Positions 45,591-57,760 of a stretch of DNA of 64,000 nucleotides are shown piece after piece (position 1 is the stretch's first letter; each line of letters begins with the position of its first letter). The notes under the pieces are model-generated. The model saw nothing but the letters and a program-made list of their open reading frames with translations. It did not search any database and was not told where the DNA came from. The stretch spans positions 4,588,001-4,652,000 of the forward strand of contig JAULSU010000003.1 in NCBI GenBank assembly GCA_030512335.1, read 5' to 3'. The stretch is from Immersiella caudata. Taxonomy: Eukaryota > Ascomycota > Sordariomycetes > Sordariales > Lasiosphaeriaceae. Both the position numbers and the translations under genes were made by a program.

Positions 45591-46200
45591 GCAACGAACA
45601 ACAGGGCGAGATGGGTTCAGCGCGCCCCATAATCGACCATCTTAGCCCTCTCCTTGTCGAGATGAGGCGTTGCGCTAACTCGCACGCGAAGATTTCGAGC
45701 TCCACGGCCCAAACTCTCCCCATTGTCAGGTTCGGGAGGATGAGGCTCGACGAGCCCGGTCTGATTTGTTTCGTGAGTACCACACTTTGGTCGATTACAT
45801 TGTTGCCGCTGGCGAGCGCCTTGCTCAAGCGCAGAGAACCAAGAGACCAGAAGATCTACAGGCCGCAAAGAACTAAATGTCTTTTGAATCCGTGCAAGCG
45901 GTGAGGGGGCGAACCGAACATGCCATTTCGGGGGTCTCCCAAGTCCTTAATCGACAGACTTCTTACCAAGCTTCCCCACTCGCTCCTGGACTCTCTATAT
46001 GTTCTTTACGCCGAGACTTTGCTGCTCGCCGGCATGGAGGACTACCGGTCATTGTTCTGTCAATGACTTCGTTCGAGGAACTTCGTCGCGGCGTCATCCG
46101 TTCATCCACGCAGCAGCCTTCCCAGTCTCATCCATCAATATGGCCAAGAGGGTACCGAGCCCGCAGAGGTTTAGACACTGAAACTGAAGAATATGTGTTT
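45590..46200 (+). pseudogene. Broken member of local unknown family (copy D)
   Basis: In one frame a short NEQQGEM segment resembles NANQQNVD at the start of copy C; in the next frame FELHGPNSP followed by EARRARSDLFREYHTLVDYIVAAGE resembles DVYLHGAASP and the following helix of copy C; this frame ends at a TAA near 45876. A later helical segment (LLTKLPHSLLDSLYVLYAETLLLAG, about 45965-46035) may belong to the same gene. There are several frame changes and stops. A decayed paralog is the simplest reading. Confidence 0.4.
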
Positions 46201-46206
46201 CTCTGA

Positions 46207-46747
46207 AGATGGGATACCATGGCTGTATTTAAAAGACTAAGCGAGGAGTTGGCTGAAGGAGGGACGGGGTGATGCGGATGTTGGGCCCAAGTAGCCAGGA
46301 AGGCATGTTATCGGTGGGTTCACAGACGACCGGGACGTGGCCGGTTTGCAGGGAGAATGCGGTGGCATGCAATCGCGTCGATGAGGGAGGGCACAGTGGC
46401 TTTGTGTGAAGAACTTGGCGACCGTGCGATACGACTTTTGTGTTCCACCAGAAGTTCGCCAGAATCGATGGCTCTCTCCGTCGCTGGCGAACACAAACCA
46501 AGACTGGCCGTTGCGGCTCTTCTGCCAAGGCCACTACCATTCAGGGCAGGCCCGTGGGACCCACGCATGCCAAGACATTTCAGTACAGACTACGAGCTTG
46601 GAAAGTGGCCCGAGCTCCCATGATGCACTGATTTTGCGCACTGTCCACGTGACATCTCGGCTCACGGGAGCCTGATGAGCCTGAGCTGAGGCACCCCGCA
46701 GTGATCAAGATGTCGGCTCCCCAACTGCTTTACGGAAATCGGACCAA
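46207..46747. other. Promoter region of NACHT-ankyrin gene
   Basis: About 540 bp with conflicting short open frames and no recognised gene. Confidence 0.45.
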
Positions 46748-49700
46748 ATGGAGGCGCTTGCTGCCGCCGCCTCGGTGGCCGGGCTGATCAGCCTGGCTAT
46801 TGAGATCCCGAAAATCATCGACTCAGCTTCCACCATCTGGTCAGCCCCGGATGAAGCCGCACAGCTCGCGAGGACCATGGAGGCTCTGATTTCAGCACTG
46901 CGAAAGCTCGAAGAGTTTCTGAAGACTGACGAGGCGAGAGATATAGGAATGGCAAGTGACTCTGCTCTGGTTATCGCAATTTCGTCCTGTCAGACCCGCA
47001 TCCTTGACCTCGCGAAGAAGATGCGGTCGCAACTTCCTCCGCAGTCACCATCAGGCTCTGCTTCTACCCCGCAGTCGAAATTGAAGAAGGCGGTGGCCAT
47101 GCTGCGATGGCCGCTCGACAAGAAAGAGTGCCTCACCGTCATTTCCGAACTCCACGCTTTACAAAGCACGTTCGAATTCTGTCTCGTCATGGACAATTGG
47201 TCAGTGCATCCCGCAGCTTCTCTCCTCGGTGCCGTAAAGGCTGACCCCATTTTCGCCAGTCAACAAATGTCAAAGTCCCATAAAGAGGTCATCTCTCAGT
47301 TAAAATCCCAGGAAACAACGCTCTCCCAGATTGCTTCATCGTTCCCTGCTCAGGCCGCGCAGGTCTTGGCCATCGCCGAGAATATTCGGACTGTTGGGAC
47401 GTGTCTTCAAAAGGCCGCTGAGACAATCGACCGTATCCAAGTCGGCATCACAGAGCTGCAGGACAGGAATAAAGGTGCGCAGCATCAATTCTCCTTGCAC
47501 TTGTCGTATTATGACGCGATCCATCATCCGTAGAATCCGAAAGACGAAAAGCCGAGGAGCTACACGGCCAAGCTCTGAAGTGGCTCTCGCCCGTAGACCC
47601 TTCTGCGAGACAAGATGAGCTCAGGGATACCAGAGCACTGGGAACATGTGGATGGATCCTCGAACAGCCCGCATTCAATACATGGGTCCATCTCAAAGCT
47701 TCAACAGATGCTACAAGGGTCACCTGCTGGGTTGGCGACCCTGGCCAAGGCAAGACGCACACCATGTGAGGCTCCCTGGCTACCGCGGTGGGCACGAAGC
47801 ACTACTTGGTTGATATTTCCCTAACCTCCATGCAGGTCTAGAGTCGTCGACCATCTTCAAGACCTTTGCTCAAAAGAGGTCGGCTATTTCGTCTCGTATC
47901 TTTACCTCGACTACCAAGGAACCAGCGGGTACTCCATCACAACCCTCCTAGGCACACTTGTTCGACAGCTGTTGAGCCAATTCGAACTCATGCCCGACCC
48001 AGTTGCCGAATTTGTCCGTATCGAGTGCGTCAAGAACCAAAAGTCGGCTGCGAGACCCAACGACATCCATCGGACCTTGGAACTGCTCCAACCACAGATC
48101 AAGAGGTTGTTCATCTGTGTGGACGCTCTCGACGAGTTCAGGGATTCGGAAGCGTTCTTGGCCGCTTGCCACCGCTTCTCCTCCATTCCTACCTCCTTCT
48201 TCTTCATTGGCCGGCCGAGTATCGCCAGTTCTGTGAGATCGGCATTCCGAGGAACTGATATCCACACCATTCAGCATCAAAACAGAGATATTGAAGCATT
48301 TGTCTCTCTCCGACTAGAAAGTGAGCGACACCGTCACGTGGAATTGACTCCGGCATGGTTGGCAGACCAGATACAAGTCACTGTCCCGCAACAAGCAAGT
48401 GGAATGTAAGGAGGCACGGAATCTCCTTCCAAATCTTCAGTCAACTCTGCTGATCGCCTACGACGATGAATAGGTTTTTGCTTGCGTCGTTGCATCTTAC
48501 GCGTATTTTGAGTCACGACACGGTGCATCGCCGCCGAGAAGCGCTCGCGAGTCTCTCCCCAACTATTGAGGGCGCATTTCTCCAAACGCTGGAGCGGATA
48601 CGGGAGCACCACCACATTGACAGGGCTTTTCACATCCTCGCGTGGGTTTATCTTGTCGGACCGATTCCTCTCACAAAATTACGGCACATGCTCGCGATAG
48701 AACCTCATCACACTCACTTCCAGCACGACAACCTTCCACATCCCACTACATGCCTTGATTGCTGTCTGGGCTTGGCAAAACTTGACAACATCAAGCGACA
48801 AGTTCCAGGGGACGCCGCCCTTGTCACATTTGTCCACTCGACCCTCCGCATGTACTTCGATTCCAACCCGGAGATAATAGACGGCGTGACGCCTTCTCTA
48901 CTCGCGACCTGCTTCGCCTTTCTTTCGTTTCCGCTGGCTCAACGTCCAGAGCCAATACAAGGTTTCGCCGAAGCCACCTGGGTACGGCTCCTGCACGCAT
49001 GCAGAAACCCGACCAATGAGTTTCTCGAGGCTGCTTGGCAGCAATGTGTGCAGATTAATTCCATGATACATAAACACTTTTTCAGGGGCACCCTCTTCAA
49101 ACACAGCGAAGAGATCGAAGAACCATCAGCGAAACTTGCCTGGATTCCGAGGAAGCTGAAACTTCTGCTAGAAGATACAGACGCTCTGGGCTTTCGACAA
49201 GATGGGCCTCGAGAGCATTCCCTATTTCACACGGCGTGCCTACTAGGGCTCAGTTGCTGCCGTGCCATTTTGGCTCGTCTCGCAGATTTAGCAGCACAGC
49301 TATCACACGCGGAAGCTAGTAGGTTCATCAACGACCCTGATAGCTTCGGTGCTAGTCCCCTCGGTTGGGTATTATTGCCGGAGAGTCCCTTCTACTGGCC
49401 ACAAGGCTCGAGTGCGTCACTGTCAAAATTCGACACCTTTGAGCACAACCTCCGCATGGCAGAGGAAGTATTCAAGGCGTTTCCGCGTCTAGATCCAGGA
49501 AAGCCTTTGTGGGGGCCCAGAGCGATTCGGGCCATCAGATCATCCACTGTGGCCAGGTCTGAAAACGGGAGCACAGTGTCCTATTTCTCGAGCATGCCCA
49601 CCATGTTCATCCTCGGGAATTCTTCTGCGGCGCCCGAGGCCGTGCGAAATTGCATCGCCGCCATGCAAGTCCATCTCGAGTTCAATTTCTGGTCAATCCT

Positions 49701-51735
49701 TTGTGCTGGCCTGATAGGAACTGACAGTCTCTGGGGCGTGGTGAGCTTCTGGGGCTCAGATCTTCCCCCATTTTGGGAGCCTGGATACCAGGCTCGTCAA
49801 GTCAACGGACCTGCCACGGCGGTTGACCCAACATCTCCACCTTCTGATATAGACGATGAACAACAGCCGAAGAGCCGTTTTGCTCCTGGTTCTCTCTATC
49901 ACCTGGCAGATAAATTAGGGGTTTTCTCCGAGTGGACTAGCATGGGCTACGTTAACACGTCTCGCAAAAATTCCACCAACGCGCTGCTCTCCCCCGAAAT
50001 CAGACGTATTAATGCGTTGTTTGAGCCTGGAAGCAGCGTGCCGGTACTCACCACAAGCTGCTTGGTCAAGGAGTCTGAAAAAGGATACCATTACTTGAGG
50101 ACTCGGCAAGATACCAAGATATTCCCATTCCCAGCATCGCTCACTGGCACCAGGGGCGAGAGGGCTCGCTGTCCTAAGAGCGCGTTGTTGCATCTCGCCG
50201 CAGCCATTGACGATGTTGAGCTTGGCACATTTGCCGTCTACAAGTTTGGGCTTGATCCGAATCAACGAGATTCGGAGGGGCGGACGGCTCTACAGCTGGC
50301 TCTCACGAATCACTCGACTTTGGCTGCATTCTTCCTGATTGGACTTCCCAACATCGATCTCAACCTGACTGACTCCGCAGACATGCTGCCGCTTCAGTTT
50401 AGCGCCAAACATCGACAGTGGTCCTTGTTTTGGTCCATTCTCAGGAGACGCTCCACCAATATTGACGCCCAAGATCGAGAGGGAAAAACTGCTTTGCACT
50501 ATGTCGTGCAAGCAAGAGAAAGGATGATGATGAAAGCACTACTACGGCGTCGAGCCGACATCAATATCCAAGACGCAGACGGCAACACGGCTTTGCACCT
50601 GGCGATTATCATGCGTGACTCCCGTATGGTCGAAATTCTACTTGAACCACGCCCGGGGGTCGGCTTCTCCGCTGGTAATCTCCAGACTGCACTTAATCTG
50701 GCCATTGACGCGGGCGCTAAGTTCATCATGGAAATCTCCAGAGCCATACAAACGGGCCCACAACCACTCCTCCTGGAGGGCCTGACTCCAACGAGCTCTG
50801 ATTTGAGTCGTCGACCTGAACTGAAAGTGGTTCAGTTCCTGGCCGCGACTGGTACAACGAACGCTTATACGGAGAAAGATTTGGACTTCATGCTGCGCCT
50901 CGTCTCGAAGAATGGTGGTCAGACGGGGAGTCGCCGCAACCCTTCTGGCGTCGCCGCTGCGAGCCTCCAACACAGCAATGTACCCCTGTGGCTTCCTGAC
51001 CCTGTTGGGACGGTTCGGTCTGCGCTTGCCCAAAGGGCCGAGAACGTTGCCATCTATCTCATCCGTTCGTTTCCAGTTGATCTGGACCGCATGGGAGACG
51101 ATGGAGAGTCGGCGCTTCAGCTAGCCATCGTCTACAACGCCCCGAAGCTAGTCTCCTTGCTATTCAGCAACTTCCCCGAGGCTATCGACCTGGCTAGATT
51201 GACCCCGGATGGTTTCACAGCGCCGCAGCTAGCTGTTGTTCACATGCGTCTTGAAATGCTTCGGTCATTCGTCGCCGCCACGACTGGCCGAGTCGCCGAG
51301 GCTTTCCAACACTTTCACGAGCATACCGGCGCGACCGTGTTGACTTTGGCCATCACACGCCGTTTTGCCGGGGCGGTACCATTGCTTCTGGAATGCCCTT
51401 ACGTCGACGTCAACCGTCTTGACAGGTCAGGTCGAGCAGCAATTCACCATGCCGTTTTGCAGCAGAACATCGCCGTGGTGACACAGCTTGTCAAGTGTCC
51501 ACGCGTGGATGCAGCACTTGTTTCATCTGACGGACGGTCAGCTCTAGCGTATGCAGCGTTGTGCGCGGGTGAAGCCATGGTGACACTGCTCCTGGGAACG
51601 GGGCTCTTCAACATCTTGAGTGTGGATACTTATGGAAAGACGGCGTTGGATTGGGCTCGGTTCAACACGAGTCCTGGAGTTTCGGCTTGCTTGCGGGAGG
51701 CAAGTTCGCGTAGGGTGCCACTTGCTATTGGATGA
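46748..51735 (+). CDS. NACHT-ankyrin STAND protein (fungal NLR-like)
   Basis: Four exons, 46748-47474, 47534-47765, 47836-48405 and 48474-51735, give 1596 residues; introns are 59, 70 and 68 bp. The N-terminus (residues 1-240) has the helical fungal STAND N-terminal domain, starting MEALAAAASVAGLISLAIEIPK. The NACHT NTPase follows: Walker A WVGDPGQGKTH (about residue 313), Walker B LFICVDALDEF (about 425) and FFFIGRPS. From about residue 950 there are ankyrin-like repeats (GRTALQLAL, GKTALHYVV, GNTALHLAI, GESALQLAI, GRAAIHHAV, GRSALAYAA, GKTALDWA). Such proteins act as intracellular sensors in fungal non-self recognition and cell death; ankyrins are the sensor part. It lies beside a broken HET gene. 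All junctions are in frame, so it looks functional. Confidence 0.9.
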
Positions 51736-51919
51736 TACTGTCAGCGGAAGGGCGTGCTTCCAGACTAGATGAGACCCATTCCTTCAGTCATTGAGATCAC
51801 CAATCCGCTGCGAAGGCACAAGACAAGCCCTCAACCACCAGCCTTCCACCTCTGTTTCTTTCCCCTTCTCTTTTCTCCTCCCAGCGACTCATTGTCTTTG
51901 GCGTTGGTCGTTTGGTGCA

Positions 51920-53254
51920 GATGGCCAGCATCTACGCCCACGTCGAAGTCACAATCTTCGCCGACTGCGCCGCAGACGACGACAAGGGATTTCTGGGCCA
52001 GAGAAAGGGAGCCACTCCCTTCTATCCCGTCGCGCTGCGTGTCGAGCGAGAAGGGGGGTCTGACTCCAAGAACACGAATCTCCCGACCATTGCTCGCTAC
52101 GCCTACGACGTCCTAGACAAGCCTCTGCGGGTCTCTCGCGGTGACGGTGAGAGTGACGCATACCTGCATGATCAACACGCGATGGTTTCTATTCGCGAAG
52201 ATGTCAACGAATCGCACCTCAGCGACCGCGGTTGGATTCTCCAGGAGAGGCTCCTGTCTCGTCGGTCCCTCCATTTTGGCTGTTCGCAGATGTACTGGGA
52301 GTTCCCATCTACCACAGTCTCGGAAGCCGGGAGAATTCATTGAGCAATGGTGGCCCCAAGAGTCCATCGTCCCCGGCGGTCGAGCCCTGGCTGGTTCCAG
52401 CGCCTTCGTGGAGGACGCCCAACAAGGCTGAAAGGACATCGTCTCGACGCACAGCTGGATGAAGCTCACGCATCCATCTGACAGACCCCCCGCCATCGCG
52501 GGCACTGCCAAGGCCTTCTCTGGCTTCCTGGACGACGGCTACTATCTCAGCGGAGCCTGGTCCAAAACCTTCCACCAGGACCTGATTTGGCAGGTCGACC
52601 ACCCGCTACACGCCAACCTGGATGGGCGTGGCGCCCTGGTCTTATCCCGTTCGCACAACTTGCCGTCGTGGTCATGGGCGTCAGTCAACACGGCTGTCAC
52701 TTGCAAACTGAAAACACCCCGGGTGACCGAAGGTGGCTGCATCACTGACTGTTCATCCAAGTGATACTGAGCCAGTCTTCCCCTCGAGTGGACAAAGTCC
52801 GAACTCAGTACCTCCAAGATGACCCTCCTAGAATCGCACCCAAGGAAGGACACAGCAGTTTTCAGCTCCCAACCCGATGTCTCCGTCACAGTCCAGGCTT
52901 GCATGTGATCTGTCATCATCCTCGGCCCTGTTTCCTCTAAACTCGGATACCTAGAGGCTGGCTTCACGCCGATCTACACTAACGAAATGACACCTATCGG
53001 TCTCGCCTTCTTTGGTGATCCGGGTAAGCAAGCTGCCGGATATCAAGAAGTTTTGTGAGTGCAGCCTGCCGTCGACGAGGCTCGCCAGATGTACAAGAGA
53101 CAAAGTTGTGGATTTTATGCTTCCTGTGGCTGATCGAGGGAACAACAGTTACGCTCGGATTGGAATTGACCATACGAATCTTCGGCAGACGTCGCGGTAT
53201 GATGGGGGTTCGATTTTTGAGGGGTGCGAGGCGGTGAGGATCAATCTTGTCTGA
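51920..53254 (+). pseudogene. Truncated HET-domain gene relic
   Basis: The first open piece begins inside a HET domain (MASIYAHVEVTIFADCAADDDKGFLGQ, then SDRGWILQERLLSRRSLHFG and QMYWEF) and stops at a TGA near 52341. Later pieces in other frames match HET C-terminal parts: KLTHPSDRPPAIAGTAKAF, LIWQVDHP, LPSWSWASV (about 52459-52690), and a last stretch ending FEGCEAVRIN at 53250. The upstream HET half (SYxWG and the WID/CIxQ block) is missing. The gene is thus truncated at its 5' end and broken by several stops and frame changes. Confidence 0.75.
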
Positions 53255-53404
53255 TGTACCATCTATCCCATTCACAATACGATCAAGCACATCCTGGGGC
53301 CACTTCTACACACTTTACCGCTGTGTTTCTCGCTCTTACTCCATTGCCACACCCAACTCAACCTCCTTCCCTCTCATCTCCCCCTTTGGCGCTGGCCATA
53401 CCCG

Positions 53405-53913
53405 CTACTCATAAAAAGCCTCCAACGGGAAATCCTCCGGCCCCACATACTTCACGTAATCTCCCGTCGGCGTCACCCCCGAAATAACCTGAATCTGCTC
53501 ATCCGGAATGAAATGCCTCCCCCTCGTATAGCTCAACCTCGACACCTGCACGCTAATAACGACCGTCATACCCCCCTCGCTACGCACCACATCAAACGTC
53601 CGCGACGAGGGAAGACATGTTCCGCCCTTGACCTCGGGGAGGGTACCCGGACCGCCAATGCCCGAGGCGGAGCAGTCGTAGCCTTGGGTGTCCATGGTGC
53701 CGGGCATGAAGGCGTTGAGGGAGTAGCTGCAGCGATCGGTTAGTGGGGATTCAGGGGTAAGGAAAAAGGGTGGAAGAAGGGGAATGCGTACAAGCACATG
53801 GCGCTGTGGGGAACGCAAGAAGCGGTGAAGTTGCGGGCTTCAAACACGACGTGGCGTGGGTTGATGACGGCCGCGGAGGCCGCGGTCGCTAGAGCGAGTA
53901 TCGAAAACTTCAT
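53405..53913 (-). CDS. Small secreted protein
   Basis: Two exons, 53792-53913 and 53405-53726, give 147 residues; the intron is 65 bp with a GCAG acceptor. A clear signal peptide (MKFSILALATAASAAV) is followed by a short polar mature protein with at least four Cys (in SCVPHSAMC, GYDCSAS and GGTCLPS), which could form two disulfides. There is no recognised domain. Size, secretion and cysteines fit the general profile of fungal secreted effectors or cell-surface proteins, but nothing more specific can be said. Confidence 0.75.
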
Positions 53914-54971
53914 TTTTTTTTGCTGTGTGGTGAAGCGAGTGTGGTTGTGTTTTTTGGGGGGGCGTTGAACTGAATACGAAGGGTTTGAAGTCGATACGAA
54001 GGGGTTAAATATATCTTATACTTGTCCAATACCCGCCACCGTCCCATTGGGCCGCGCATTGAGTGTCTACCTCAGGTGGGTAATTAATAAGACGCGGCAT
54101 TTGCGGTATGGATGGGAGCTTTTGATTGGTGGAACCGAGCGATATGTTTCCACCACGCGTTGCCGCACTCGTTAGCGAGACCCTAGTGAGGTTGCGAGCC
54201 AAGCTTTGCCGTTGAAGAAGCGTTGCAATTTATCGTATTATCGGCTGTCGGTGACCAAGTGTGAAGATGCAATGTACGTCATGTGCCGGTGATCGTCGGT
54301 TGGTGGACTGGAGGTTGGAGATGTCAGGAGAGAGAAAGTCAGGAGAGTTGAGCATGAGGAAGAAACAGTTGAAGTTCCACCACGAATAATAGCGAGTTAC
54401 TGTATCCAATGTCGCGCTTCGTGGTGACGGTTGCGGACTGTTTGCCACGCCTAGGTCGACATCCACTTTCGCAACGGGGGTATATACAGGGGACTCTACC
54501 CAACTTTTACTCTTAGCGAAGTTGCTGAACCTGGAAGACTCCAACTCGTCTGCCTCATTTAGCGCATTGGACGCTCATTGCGCACGATTCCAACGGCCAT
54601 CATATCTGAGTGCGATTCTTCCTACTTCTTCAGGTCCTAAGTGCCCGCTTTTTTGTCCTTTTTCCCCGCCCCCTGGTTTATCGATTATGCACTGAGTGGA
54701 AATTGTGAGACGATTGGCAGGAAGCTGCCGCTATACAGACTCAGTCGCATTGGGCTGGTAGTTGTTCTTACCCGTTGGAATGATTGGGCAGGCCCCATAA
54801 GTCTGAGAGGAGCCAACGCCAGGGAGAGAACGGACGAAGCTCAGACCTGGCCGAGCCGCGCGTCACACAAGAATCCTACCGGCATGGCCCCGTGACCCCA
54901 TTGTCAAACCCGGGGAAGGACAAGGGACTAGATCGACCTGTTGCCTGGCTCAGCGGCTGACTGAGGTTTTT

Positions 54972-55080
54972 TTGGATTTTGGATTTACGGCTGCAAGCCA
55001 TAAATAAACGCAACGTATAAAAAACAAACACCAAGGCCCCGTGTTCGAACAAAGTGGGTATCGATGCCTTTTCACAAGCC
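54972..55080 (-). repeat. Inverted dispersed repeat, copy 1 (empty site)
   Basis: Nearly identical, in reverse orientation, to the outer parts of 61269-61551. The shared sequence includes GGCTGCAAGCCATAAATAAA and a GTGTTCGAAC segment with the look of a pol III B box. Here the segment TATACGTTGCG, read on the minus strand, is uninterrupted. It ends directly at a poly-A/(AAC)n tail, which is reminiscent of a SINE-like retroelement; that reading is inference. Confidence 0.75.
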
Positions 55081-55084
55081 AAAA

Positions 55085-55138
<54 letters not shown>
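55081..55138 (+). repeat. A-rich (AAC)n microsatellite
   Basis: Seven A residues followed by about 17 AAC units, directly abutting the dispersed repeat at 54972-55080. Confidence 0.9.
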
Positions 55139-55457
55139 ATGGACGTATTTAAAAGATTATCGAACCCATGAAAACCTGCTCCAGGACGTCTCTGGCGGAA
55201 TTCCGCTGGGTTGTTAGCCATGACCACCAGAAAAGGGCCCTACCAAGGCTGCGCTAGTTTCGTTGCGAATGCCGCTCAGTCTGTTGTCATGTCAAGTGTC
55301 GGTTTTTGGTAACAGTGGGTGTGTGGGGTCATGGCGAGTCCATATTGCCCCTGTGTGCTGGCACAGAGGAGTTCCATGATGGAGCTTCTGTCAGTCGGCA
55401 GGTGTCCGATATGGAAATGACTAGTAGCTGCTGCGCAAGATTGGGCATCTCCTGTTT

Positions 55458-57760
55458 CTACGTGTCGCCGATCCAGTCCCGCAACAAGCCCGCCAGATCG
55501 CAACCAACCCTACCACCAGTCCCTTCCTCGCCCGGCATCCCCCAGCTGCCATCCTCGCTCTCCCCCTCACCCGGCAGCAGCCGATCCTGCACAGGCAGCG
55601 CAAGATTGATGGGCAAATCCTTGAAATTGTCCCACCGTTGCCGCACATGCTGCCACCTACCAGTGCCCTCTTCTAAATACGGCCTCGCTGCTTGGGGGAC
55701 TGCCTTGCGCGTCTTGCGCGCCAGGGCCAGCACGCCCTGCATGGCGGGCCACACCACCGGGTAGTCGCGCTCGAGGATGGGCACGAAGGCGCAGACGCGG
55801 GTGAAGAGGTCGGCAACTTTCCCTGCCGAGTCTGGTGCGGATGCGATGTCGTGGCTACTGCTGCTGTCGGGTAACAACGGCACGAGAGACGTCGTGACGT
55901 TCCATATGCCGGTGAAGAACATGGGCGAGTACTCGGCCAGCCCCCAGATGCGCACGTAGGACTCCATGCAGCGCACGTCGGCGGCGCAGAGCTGGACGAT
56001 GAGGATGGAGGCCGTGATGAAGCCCGACCGTTCGGGCGGGTAGGGGATCCGTGCCGTGGCAGGCAGGGGGCGGACGAGGTTGTAAGCGATGACGGAAAAG
56101 TAGAGCCTTGAACAGTTAGCAAAGCACGCCGGTCAGCTTCTGAAGGATCTGGCGCTGCAAATGCCGGGGCGAAAGAGGGCGCACCTACTGGAGATACAGT
56201 GTTTGCGGGGTGGGATTCGTGCCATATCGCATCCTGGGATGGAGCGAGCTCTTGAGAGTTGCGAGTTCGGAAAAGAATTCCGCCCGCGCGTCCATGTCCG
56301 CGGCGCCGCCGGTTCGGGTGAGCCGCACCTTGCTGTTGTGGGCCATGATTCTGTGGTACAGGAGAGCGGCATCACAGAGGACGCCGAGCACCCCGGGCAC
56401 CATGGGTGGACCGGGCGAGAGCAAGCCGTACGGATGGCCGTTGATGTCGACATTGCTGGCCGATGCCTCGCCACATCCAAGGGGTTTTGGCACGGTTGGA
56501 GGGGGAAGTATCGGCGGCGTCTGATACGTGTTGGACAAAAAGCTGCGACGACGGGAGAGTCTGGGAGTCAGCGGCCGCCGAAGAATGGAAGACTGAGGGA
56601 TTCGACACTCACCACTCGAAGACATAGAAGCCCCATGCGGTTCGAATCATGGCCTCTCGCTGCTGGGCCTCGTGATGGAGGCTGGGGTCGAGCTTGACAA
56701 CCGGGCACTCGGCTTTCATCCTCTGCAGCATCTCGTAGGCGGCGAAACGATACAAGGCCCCGGCTCCGTTTGTGCCTTCGCTGAACATGCAGAGGTACAA
56801 CGTGAAGAGCCCCTGCGCCGTGGTCAGGCACGGCTTGAGCAGCTCCGCATCGAGATGTTTCTTGGCCTCGGCGAAGAACTGCTGTCCGAGGTCGATGCCG
56901 GAAGCCTTTTGCACCTGCTTCACCCTGTCGGATTGGAACTGCGGCCGTTTATTATCAGCGGATGCGAGAACCCCAGAGGGCAACAGCGGGGCGGCGCTGC
57001 ACTAACCGAGCGTGCCGCACACAGGGCGTTAACTAGCAGAGGCGAGCAGTATTTGGCCTGCGAGGGTGCGCGCCCGCGCATGTCGCTCACAAAGAGGTCC
57101 CTCACGACGTAGGAATAGGCAAACGGCTCGTCCCACTTGAAGAAGGCCGAGATCAAGGTCGACACGATGCCGTCGTCGGCAACCGACGTCCACGGCCGCG
57201 CTGGCACCGTGATCAAGCTCCCCGCCAGCGCCTCGGCTTCGATGGCAGTCTGCTGCCCGCCGGCACCGGGATCCGGCATAGGAACACGGAGGCGCGCGAC
57301 ATTCTCGAGGACAGCCCGCGGATCTGCGCCAGCGCGTAGCTGCTGCACCGCTTGCCACACGCTCTTCTCCGGCCCAAGGGAGAGATAGTCGACAAGCTCT
57401 CGCAGCCCGTCCCGCTCAGACTCGGCCTCGGCGCATGCTCGCTTCAAGTCGTCAATCAGCGACACGGCGCCTTCTCGGACCGAGTATCTGCAGCGTGCTT
57501 GACGTCCTTCGGTGCTCACACAGGTGCTGCAGATGGGTCGCACGCCGTCGCACTACGAGAATCACCGTAAGGCATCGCTCGTTCAATCGGGGCGGGGAGG
57601 GGAAGGGAAGCTGCACCTTTGTTTTTTTCCTCCGACATGGATCGCAGGCGCATCGGGTGACGGGCCCGCGACGAGGGCGGGGTACGAGATCGCGTTGCTG
57701 TGGGGGTCCCGCGACCGAGGAGTCTGCGCTCCGAGGTTGCAGCGACAATGGAATAGACAT
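55458..57760 (-). CDS. Second Zn2Cys6 transcription factor
   Basis: Five exons, 57617-57760, 57007-57552, 56613-56938, 56189-56542 and 55458-56106, give 672 residues; introns are 64, 68, 70 and 82 bp. The zinc cluster is split by the first intron: CDPCRRKKTK at the end of exon 1 and CDGVRPICSTC at the start of exon 2, with the sixth Cys in RQARCRYS. A heptad-like helix (LIDDLKRACAEAESERDGLREL) follows, then the nitrate-assimilation-factor type middle region (WAFGFY/FVFEC-like AWGFYVFE at about residue 345) and a long helical C-terminus. It resembles regulators with no bound cluster; neighbours are small secreted-protein genes and repeats. Its targets cannot be read from the sequence. Confidence 0.85.

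Larger units (their letters stand above)
53914..55457. other. Intergenic region with repeat and microsatellite
   Basis: About 1.5 kb. No gene seen. It holds one copy of an inverted repeat pair (54972-55080) followed directly by an (AAC)n tract (55081-55138). Confidence 0.5.
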
